This document shows positions 1 to 7,000 of a DNA stretch of 10,095 nucleotides, in pieces. A model generated the notes under the pieces. The model searched no databases and was not told the DNA's origin. It saw only the letters and a list, made by a program, of their open reading frames with translations. The DNA is taken from positions 1-10,095 of the forward strand of contig SMXJ01000095.1 of the NCBI GenBank assembly GCA_004356305.1. The letters are read 5' to 3'. The translations under genes and the position numbers were made by a program. Origin of the DNA: Bacteroidota bacterium. GTDB lineage: Bacteria > Bacteroidota > Bacteroidia > Flavobacteriales > Flavobacteriaceae. Every line of letters starts with the position of its first letter. The first letter of the stretch is position 1.

Positions 1-1157
1 ATACAATCCAACACCACTTTATGGTCATCGAGCGTGGTCGTGAAAAATAAATAGCGGTTTCCACCATCTTTTATTTTCCACTTTTTACGCAAGTCTTTTA
101 CGCTCTCAAGGAAATTCCGGGTGGCCACATTGGCTGTCGAATTTGAAATATACTGTTTCATATCCCTTTTATTATAGGGTATTTGTCGCACGATTTTAAA
201 TCTGCGGCCTGGAAAATCAATTAGTTGATCCCCCGTATATAAATGACTATTTGGGTGTAATTTGTCAATATGAAAAACTTCCGAAATGTTATTAAATGCA
301 CCTGCTTTAAGCAGTGCACGATTGGGTTCATATAAATAGTGTCGGGGGGACCCATAGGAGGGGAGGGCATCCTCACCGTATATAAAACCAAAACTTTCAG
401 TACTACTTTTTCCTATGTTGACGGTTTCAATTTCTATGGTTTCTGAACCTTTTTTTCGTAGCACCCATAGCAATTCCTTTACTTCATTGTCCACTGCCAC
501 TACGTGAATTTGAGCAACGTCATTCAATTCATCCAGCCCCACGGCAATGTCCAGCATAGGGGAGGTTTTCAGAAGTAATGTCTCACAATTTTCAAACATA
601 TTGCTCAAGTGGTCTACTATATTGGGTTCACAATCTTTCAAAATGAAAACCTTTCCCTTAGTTTCATGCCTTCGGGTCGGGTCGACATAGATCACATCAT
701 ACTTTTTTTCCTTGATAGCCCTTATACCATCTGTAGAATAACACTGTATGTTTGTAATTCCTAACCGCTCAAAATTATAACTCGCTATTGATGAAAGGAC
801 TTTATCTTGTTCATAATGATCTACACTTTCAAATACTTTGGAAAAGCAATAGCTATCCACACCAAAACCTCCGGTACAATCGGCCAGTGATCTTCCCGAG
901 ACCAGCGTGGCTTTATATTTGGCAGTCTTTTCAGAAGAGGATTGTTCAATACTTAATTTTGATGGGAAATAAATGAGGTCGTTATTATGCCAGGTAGGAA
1001 GTTTCTTTTTTGTTCTTTGGAAGCCCTCTATCTGTTGGATCAATTCCGGCGCCGAAATACCTTCAAACGGACTACCCTTAAGGGCCAAAACCGATATTTC
1101 TTCAGAATAATTTCTAATATATTCTTGTACATCAGGATGGAAAATACGCCGGTTCAC
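1..1157 (-). CDS. Class I SAM-dependent methyltransferase, PG_1098/THUMP-like family (3' end cut by window edge)
   Basis: My translation of the minus strand gives one unbroken frame of 385 codons that runs off the left edge; family C-termini suggest that only a few residues are missing. The N-terminal part (about residues 1-85, with PFEGIS and KKLPTW) matches the ferredoxin-like region of the Porphyromonas PG_1098 family. The Rossmann methyltransferase core follows: SAM-binding motif I is DCTGGFGVDS (93-102), the motif IV-like catalytic loop is DPTRR (159-163), and KTSPMLDI lies at 197-204. The remaining part fits the THUMP-like C-terminal domain of the family. DPxRR-type loops and THUMP-like domains suggest an RNA or other nucleic-acid substrate, but the true substrate is not known to me. 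I chose GTG at 1155-1157 as start because it gives an N-terminus V/M-N-R-R-I-F-H-P-D-V-Q like homologues; there is no in-frame ATG between the upstream TAG and this point. A second GTG five codons upstream (1170-1172) is possible. The gene lies 95 nt downstream of the DUF4159 gene on the same strand. Confidence 0.88.
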   Translation of the reverse strand, partial: MNRRIFHPDVQEYIRNYSEEISVLALKGSPFEGISAPELIQQIEGFQRTKKKLPTWHNNDLIYFPSKLSIEQSSSEKTAKYKATLVSGRSLADCTGGFGVDSYCFSKVFESVDHYEQDKVLSSIASYNFERLGITNIQCYSTDGIRAIKEKKYDVIYVDPTRRHETKGKVFILKDCEPNIVDHLSNMFENCETLLLKTSPMLDIAVGLDELNDVAQIHVVAVDNEVKELLWVLRKKGSETIEIETVNIGKSSTESFGFIYGEDALPSYGSPRHYLYEPNRALLKAGAFNNISEVFHIDKLHPNSHLYTGDQLIDFPGRRFKIVRQIPYNKRDMKQYISNSTANVATRNFLESVKDLRKKWKIKDGGNRYLFFTTTLDDHKVVLDC

Positions 1158-1252
1158 AATGTAAAAATACACTAACTTTTGATTAGCCGGCAGAGAGCTA
1201 TTGCCAATGCGTGGGTTACATTCATGCTACTGTTAGGAGTGCTGTTGATTCA

Positions 1253-1897
1253 TTAATTCTCGAAGGCATATTTTACAATGTTGGCACCCATTCGCAGCGC
1301 TTTCAACCGAACCTCGGCAGGATCATTATGGATCTCGGGGTTTTCCCAACCGTCACCCAAATCACTTTCATAGGTATACAAGAGTACCAGTCTGCCCTCA
1401 TAAGTTATTCCGAAAGCCTGAGGCCGAGCGTTGTCATGTTCATGTATTTTTGGTAATCCTTGTGGAAATTTAAAATGATAATTAAAAATAGGGTGGTTAC
1501 CAGCAAGTTCTTTCAATTCTTTGCTAGGAAAGATCTTCACCAATTCCTTCCGAAGATATATATCCATACCGTAGTTATCGTCTATATGAATAAAACCACC
1601 GCTGATCAAATAATCACGAAGGTTCTGAGCTTCTTCATTTGTAAAAAAAACATTACCGTGCCCGGTCATGTGTATGAATGGGTAATTGAACAGATCAACA
1701 TTATTTGGCGTGACTGTTTCCGGTTTTTCGTTGATAGTAGTATTGATCTGCTCATTGCAAAATTTAATGAGATTGGTCAAGGCAGTGGGGTTGCTATACC
1801 AATCGCCACCTCCTCCATATTGCAAGACGGCAATTTCCTGAGCATTAACAGATATGATGAAAAACGATAAAAGGAATAATAAAATGAATCGATACAT
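1253..1897 (-). CDS. DUF4159 family secreted/periplasmic protein
   Basis: A 214-residue protein that begins with a clear Sec signal peptide (residues 1-19, hydrophobic core ILLFLLSFFII, signal peptidase I site after SVNA, no lipobox cysteine). The mature part is a single DUF4159 domain: YGGGGDWYSNPTAL (27-40), HMTGHGN (76-82), GGFIHIDD (100-107) and DGWENPEIHND (182-192). DUF4159 has a flavodoxin- or glutamine-amidotransferase-like fold by family assignment, but a biochemical activity is not established, so the function is left open. In flavobacteria it often sits next to the THUMP-like methyltransferase, rsmE and tsaD, as here. ATG at 1895-1897 is the natural start because it places the signal peptide at the very N-terminus. 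The gene is complete and looks intact. The gap to the next upstream open frame (stop at 1943) is 45 nt and may hold its own promoter. Confidence 0.92.
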   Translation of the reverse strand: MYRFILLFLLSFFIISVNAQEIAVLQYGGGGDWYSNPTALTNLIKFCNEQINTTINEKPETVTPNNVDLFNYPFIHMTGHGNVFFTNEEAQNLRDYLISGGFIHIDDNYGMDIYLRKELVKIFPSKELKELAGNHPIFNYHFKFPQGLPKIHEHDNARPQAFGITYEGRLVLLYTYESDLGDGWENPEIHNDPAEVRLKALRMGANIVKYAFEN

Positions 1898-1904
1898 GTC
1901 AATT

Positions 1905-1912
1905 CAAAAATA
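1905..1912 (-). promoter_or_regulatory. Possible Bacteroidota -7 box (TATTTTTG) before the DUF4159 gene
   Basis: On the minus strand TATTTTTG matches the Bacteroidota -7 consensus TAnnTTTG and ends 8 bases before the DUF4159 start codon. No exact TTTG -33 box lies at the usual distance; about 20 bases upstream there is only TTTC. If used, the transcript would have almost no leader. In such AT-rich DNA a chance match is likely. Confidence 0.2.
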
Positions 1913-1942
1913 CAAACTTTGAAATGCTAACGAAATAAAATG

Positions 1943-2113
1943 CTATATTTTATCAAACATTTCTGTATAAACACCAATAGTAAAACGCTGCCAGTCTTTG
2001 GTAATAAGAGACACTTGTTTTCTTTGACGTTTGGATAATACTCGTAAGTGATTTTCAAAAGTCGGAATATAGACCACAACTTCTTTTTTAGCATTCGCTT
2101 TGCCTGCGTTCAT
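1943..2113 (-). CDS. Small hypothetical protein, 56 residues
   Basis: An open frame from ATG (2111-2113) to TAG (1943-1945) in the 328-nt space between the broken rsmE and the DUF4159 gene. I do not recognise the protein. It is soluble-looking and basic: a lysine/alanine-rich start (MNAGKANAKK), a beta-like segment EVVVYIPTF (11-19), a basic helix-like segment around LRVLSKRQRKQ (23-33), and a tail with KDWQRF and YTEMFDKI. There is no signal peptide and no membrane segment. The frame stays open 19 codons upstream of the ATG without another good start. Support is only its length, its ordinary amino-acid composition and a promoter-like element 75 nt upstream; it could be a small DNA- or RNA-binding protein, the remnant of a longer gene, or a chance frame. 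The overlapping plus-strand frames are shorter. Confidence 0.4.
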   Translation of the reverse strand: MNAGKANAKKEVVVYIPTFENHLRVLSKRQRKQVSLITKDWQRFTIGVYTEMFDKI

Positions 2114-2173
2114 AGGTTCGCTTTTTGGGGTTACAACAAGTTCTATTAAGATTAGGGGTGAGCAATATACAAA

Positions 2174-2203
2174 TTATCGACAAAATACCAAATATATCGA
2201 TAA
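2174..2203 (-). promoter_or_regulatory. Inverted repeat flanking a -7-like box, possible promoter/operator
   Basis: TTATCGA (2174-2180) and TCGATAA (2197-2203) are exact reverse complements separated by 16 bases. The right arm sits in the perfect palindrome TATCGATA (2195-2202). On the minus strand the spacer contains TATATTTG (2189-2196), an exact match to the Bacteroidota -7 consensus TAnnTTTG. No TTTG -33 box is present at the usual spacing. A promoter here would read into the 56-codon ORF with a leader of about 70 nt. A repressor-type operator is one reading; the arms are short and AT-rich, so chance cannot be excluded. Confidence 0.3.
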
Positions 2204-2225
2204 AAAACATAAAAATAATTGAACT

Positions 2226-2938
2226 CTACTTCATATTACCTAATGTTACATGACTACAGGCCACTATTGCCGCGGTTTCTGTTCGAAGTCTGCTCGGACC
2301 TAAGGATATCTCATTGAAATTATTTACATTGCCAATTAAATTTATTTGTAGGAAAAATCTCCTTTCGGGCCGATCAGTATAAGAATATCTTGACCGGGTT
2401 GTACAACCGATTTCAACGATACCTTAGGCGAATCTTGACAATGGGCTATACATTTGGTTGTATTAATGTCCTCATATCGCTTCATAAATTCTGAAAAATA
2501 GGCTTCCAGAGCTAAAATGGGTTTATACGTTTTCAGCGATTGTTTCATGGCACTTTCAATGATCTTTTCAAATCGTTCTGGTTTGATAATCGTACGTTCG
2601 CTATGATCGTAAAAAACAGGGGTGATCTTATGAACACCAATTTCCGTTGTTTTTTCCAAAAACCATTCAAATCGGTCATTGTTCTTGGTTGGAGCTACCG
2701 CCAGATGTAATCTATAGGGTAATGCCGTTGTTTTCTTATATTCCTTAATAATAGTTAGACACTGTTTTGGTGTTACGTTGGTTAATTCTGCAATAAATTG
2801 ATACCCGTTTCAATTTGTAATATGGAGAACTTCCCCTTCCTTACGTCTCAAAACCTTAGTTATATGACAACTTTCTTCTTTTCCGAAGATAATCTGTTGG
2901 TCGGATAGCTGGATATGGGAATGATAAAAAAGGTTCAT
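2226..2938 (-). pseudogene. rsmE: rsmE pseudogene (16S rRNA m3U1498 methyltransferase), nonsense mutation plus frameshift
   Basis: RsmE is a SPOUT-family enzyme that methylates N3 of U1498 in 16S rRNA using SAM. My minus-strand translation starts at ATG 2936-2938 (MNLFYHSHIQ...) and follows the family over its whole length: CHITKVLRRKEGE (residues 24-36), ERTIIKPERFEKII, AMKQSLK, then IGPKGDFS near codon 195, and finally SLGPSRLRTETAA near the end. It is not a working gene as written. Codon 43 is TGA (2810-2812), where the family would have a sense codon, probably GGA for glycine (ITN-G-NGYQF). Just after GDFSYK the frame hits TAA (2342-2344), and the SLGPSRLRTET block continues in another frame to TAG at 2226-2228. 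A 4-base loss from an A-rich run (turning ...AAA GAA ATA... into ...AAATA...) would restore GDFSYKEINLIG. The SAM-knot motif is also altered, GPKGD for GPEGD. It lies 40 nt downstream of tsaD and was probably cotranscribed with it. Confidence 0.88.
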
Positions 2939-2978
2939 CTCTGATTGCTTAATGTTTTGCTTATCCAAGTAATAAGAA

Positions 2979-3998
2979 CTAAAATTTCATCCTTGCCGAT
3001 GCCACCGTAGTATTTTCCGCAAACATTTTGTGTTTGTACTTCATTTCGCCTACCATAGCGATCATAGCTGCATTATCTGTACAATATTCGAATTTTGGGA
3101 TATAAGTGTTCCAGCCGTATTTGCTTTCAGCCTCGATCATAGCTTTACGAATACCACTATTGGCAGAAACTCCACCACCGATAGCTATTTCCTTGATCCC
3201 CGTTTCCTTGACGGCATTTTTAAGCTTGTCCATCAGATAATCGACGATGGTATACTGAATGCTCGCACAAATATCGGCTCTGTTTTCTTTGACGAAATTT
3301 GGATTTTTTATAGTCTCTCTTTTCACAAAATAGAGAATGGCGGTTTTCAATCCGCTAAAGCTGAAATCCAGTGGGCCTACTTTTGGTTTGGTAAACGGAT
3401 AGGCCTTAGGGTTACCGGTCTGAGCATATTTATCTATCAAGTGACCTCCCGGATAGGGAAGGCCTAATATCTTAGCCGATTTGTCAAAAGCTTCCCCGAC
3501 GGCATCATCTATGGTTTCTCCAATTATTTCCATTTCAAAATAATTTGTGACTTTTACAATTTGAGTGTGCCCGCCGCTAATAGTCAATGCCAGGAACGGA
3601 AAACTGGGAGCCGTTTGGTCTTCGGTCTTAATAAAATGGGCCAAAATATGTGCCTGCATATGGTTGACATCAATGAGGGGAATGCCCAATCCCATTGATA
3701 AAGACTTTGAAAATGAGGTGCCCACAAGTAACGATCCCAGCAATCCGGGCCCGCGTGTAAAGGCAATGGCTTTTAAGTCTTTTTTGTCGATATTTGCTTT
3801 ACGTAATGCTTGATGCACCACGGGGACAATATTTTTTTGGTGGGCGCGGGAGGCTAGTTCAGGGACGACACCTCCGTATTCTTCGTGTATTTTTTGTGTA
3901 GCAACAACATTGGAAAGGATAACGCCGTTGTTTATAACGGCTGCAGCCGTATCGTCGCACGATGATTCAATACCGAGTATGTAACAATTTTGCTTCAT
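2979..3998 (-). CDS. tsaD: tRNA N6-threonylcarbamoyladenosine transferase TsaD (Kae1/Gcp)
   Basis: TsaD transfers the threonylcarbamoyl group from threonylcarbamoyl-AMP to A37 of ANN-decoding tRNAs, in the cytoplasm, with TsaB and TsaE as partners. The 339-residue length is typical. ASKHA-fold motifs are all present: GIESSCDDT (9-17), GGVVPELASRAH (42-53), the metal-binding NHMQAH (112-117; His113 and His117), SGGHTQ (141-146), DDAVGEAFDK (164-173), DFSFSGLKTA (211-220), GGGVSAN (274-280) and the C-terminal CTDNAAM with Asp308. No key residue is missing. ATG at 3996-3998 is the start and gives the usual short N-terminus before the first strand. The gene is the first of the leftward group; rsmE follows after 40 nt. 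It is normally an essential gene. It starts only 18 bp from the divergent tamB, so its promoter probably overlaps the tamB coding region. Confidence 0.97.
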   Translation of the reverse strand: MKQNCYILGIESSCDDTAAAVINNGVILSNVVATQKIHEEYGGVVPELASRAHQKNIVPVVHQALRKANIDKKDLKAIAFTRGPGLLGSLLVGTSFSKSLSMGLGIPLIDVNHMQAHILAHFIKTEDQTAPSFPFLALTISGGHTQIVKVTNYFEMEIIGETIDDAVGEAFDKSAKILGLPYPGGHLIDKYAQTGNPKAYPFTKPKVGPLDFSFSGLKTAILYFVKRETIKNPNFVKENRADICASIQYTIVDYLMDKLKNAVKETGIKEIAIGGGVSANSGIRKAMIEAESKYGWNTYIPKFEYCTDNAAMIAMVGEMKYKHKMFAENTTVASARMKF

Positions 3999-4016
3999 TA
4001 AATTCAGGCACGTTTA

Positions 4017-7000
4017 TTGGTGGTAAAATTAAAACTTTATAAGCGTATCAAAAAACTCAGGAAAATAATAATCCGAACCATGGCGATCATCGTATTGCTG
4101 TTGTTGCTTATTGTGATAATTTTTTCCATTCCTGCCGTACAAACTTCCGTTGCTGAAAAGGTAACGGATAATCTCAATAAAACCTATGGTACTGATATTC
4201 ATATTCATCGTTTGGGGATCAATTGGAAAGGTGAGGTGGATCTACGTGGCGTATACATCGCCGACCATCATGGAGACACTTTAATTTATTCCGAAGAAAT
4301 TCAAACCAATATTTTAAGCATAAAGAAACTGATCGATGGCAAACCCGATTTTGGTTTTGTGGACATAACTAATGCAAAATTATACGTAAAAACCTATTTG
4401 GGAGAAGAAGATGATAACCTAAATATATTTACCGATAAGTTCGAGACCGGGGAACCAACAAGTGGAAATATCTTTTTGCTTGAGAGTAAGCATGTTTCTA
4501 TGGTGAACACCAAATTAAGGGTCACCGATGAGAATATGGATACTCCGGAGATAATCAACTTTAGTAATATAACTCTTCAGGCTAATAATTTTAAGATCAC
4601 CGGACCCGATGTGGAGGCACAAATTAATTCCCTCACCCTGGACGCCGCAAGAGGCTATTCTCTTGAGAGTATTAAGGCAGATTTTTCATATACATTAGAG
4701 GCTCTTACACTAAACGACTTTCTTCTTGAAACCGGGGATTCGTTCATAAGAGGTAATATAGAGTTGTGTTATGGGGAAGACGGATTGACAGATTTCGAAA
4801 ATAACGTAATTATAAAGGCCGACTTCAAGGACTCTCATATTTCGACTAATGATCTAAATTCTTTTTATGGTGAGTTTGGTGATAATATTGGTATCAGTTT
4901 GGATGGTAGTTTAAATGGTACGTTAAATGATTTTCGCTTTACCGGAGGGCAACTGTCTTTTGGCAGAACTAAAGTTTTTGGTGACTATCGATTTGTAAAT
5001 CTTCTGGATAAGGACCGCGACAATATTATAAGTGCGACCGATCACTCTATTTTCTCTAGCTTTTATGATCTGAGAAGATTAATGCCTAAAATTTTGGGGG
5101 AGCAATTACCAAAAAAGCTAAAGATTTTTGGGAATTTTTCGATGAAAGGAGACACTCGATGGGGTGGTGATCTATTGACTACCAATAGTATTATTTTGAC
5201 TGCTGTTGGTAGTGTTGAGACACGCCTGGAAATGGGCAATATTCACGATTTCGATAATGCTTTTTACACGGGCGAAGTGGTATTTATTAATTTTGACCTC
5301 GGTAAAATTTCCGGATCAGAATCCTTTGGAGAAGTCAATGCCGATCTGTCATTTGATGGAAGTGGGTTTACCCCTAAAACGGTTAACACTAAAATTAACG
5401 GAACGCTGTCTTCGTTTATTTTTGAAGGCTATAACTACAAGAATATTGTTGTTTCAGGCAATTTAAAGGACCCTATTTTTAATGGTAATCTCAAAATAAA
5501 TGATCCAAATTTGATCGTGGAGTTTAGTGGACTGTTAGATATATCCAAAGAATTAAACCAATATGAATTTGAGGCCAATATCGAATTCGCCGAACTCAAC
5601 AAATTAAATTTGTTTACAAGAGATAGTGTATCGGTTTTCGCAGGAAGAATTACCATGGATATGGAGGGTACAAACGTAAATGATGCCGTTGGGAATATAG
5701 AATTTCTTGAAACATTTTATCAAACTGAAGTCGACGATTTCTACTTCGATGACTTCCTTATTTCCTCTTTTTTTACTGAAGGGATACGAACGATAGAAAT
5801 AAAATCTCCAGACATAATCAACGGTAAAATAAGTGGTAAATTTCTAATTGAAGATATTCCCGACTTATTTTATAATTCGGTGGGGAGTATCTACACCAAT
5901 TATATTCCTAATGAGGTTACGGAAGATCAATATATCGATTATGAATTTAGGATCTATAATAAAATCGTAAATGTTTTTGTTCCCCAACTTCAGTTGGGTG
6001 AAAATACCAGAGTAAGAGGTTCTGTCTATTCCGATGAGTCAAAATTTAAGTTGGACTTTCGTTCGCCGGAGTTACTGCTGTACAATAATTATTTGGGGAA
6101 AGTAAATATTCAGTTGGACAATGAGAATCCACTTTTCAACGCCTATATTTCCGTGGATTCCTTGTATACAGGGACGTATAACCTTTCGGAAATAAATATC
6201 ATCAATAAAACACTTAACGATACACTTTATATCCAATCCGAATTTAAAGGAGGGAAGGACCAGGCCGATATATTCCAGATGCAGTTGTATCACACTATAA
6301 ATCCACAGGGTAAATCGGTTGTGGGGATCAAACGTTCAAAGATCACTTATCAGGATAATGATTGGATTCTCAATCGTGATAATAACAAACTAAACAAAAT
6401 TACCTTTGATAATAACTTTAAGGATATTAGGTTGGATTCAGTTTCACTTAGCCATAAGAATGAATTGATCAAAATGGCAGGAATAATACGCGATTCTACC
6501 TTTACCGATGTTCGTATAGAATTCACCAACGTGGATATAGGGAAATTGCTGCCACAGATAGATAATTTAAATTTGAAAGGTAATATCAATGGACGGCTTA
6601 ATATATTGCAAAAGAAAGGTTCATATTACCCAAGTTCTGAAATTGTGGTTCAAGATGTAGAATTAAACGGCATTGAATTTGGCCATTTAAATTTAAAGAT
6701 AAGAGGAAATACAGATCTTTCCAGGTATACGATCAGTTCTAGTTTGGTCAATGATAACGTGGCTTCTTTTACCGCAGATGGTAGTTTGGATGTCTCGACA
6801 GAAAAATCGATTCTCGATCTGGATGTCAATTTAAAGGACTTCAATTTGACAGCTTTCACTCCTTTTGGAGGGGATGTAATTACTAATATGCGTGGATTTG
6901 TTTCGGGGAATGCAAAAGTAGTCGGAGATTATAGATCTCCGGAGATCAATGGAAATCTGGTACTCAACCAAAGTGGGTTAAAAGTACCGTATTTGAATGT

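Noticed and set aside
1460..1870. Plus-strand open frame of 136 codons
   Set aside because: It is antisense to the DUF4159 gene, has no recognisable domain, and the minus-strand protein is clearly the real product with a signal peptide.
1940..2038. Plus-strand open frame of 32 codons opposite the small hypothetical gene
   Set aside because: Shorter than the minus-strand frame, no promoter-like motif before it and no recognisable features.
2342..2375. Programmed ribosomal frameshift in rsmE
   Set aside because: RsmE is not known to use frameshifting. The best repair is a missing 4-base piece, not a one-base slip, and the upstream nonsense codon already prevents a full product.
2810..2812. 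UGA recoding (alternative genetic code or selenocysteine) as explanation for the in-frame TGA in rsmE
   Set aside because: tamB ends in TGA and the other intact genes have no internal TGA, so the code is standard. The position corresponds to an ordinary residue (probably glycine), there is no SECIS-like context to support selenocysteine, and the frameshift further on would still break the gene.
3030..3467. Plus-strand open frame of 145 codons
   Set aside because: It is antisense to strongly conserved tsaD sequence and has no protein features of its own.
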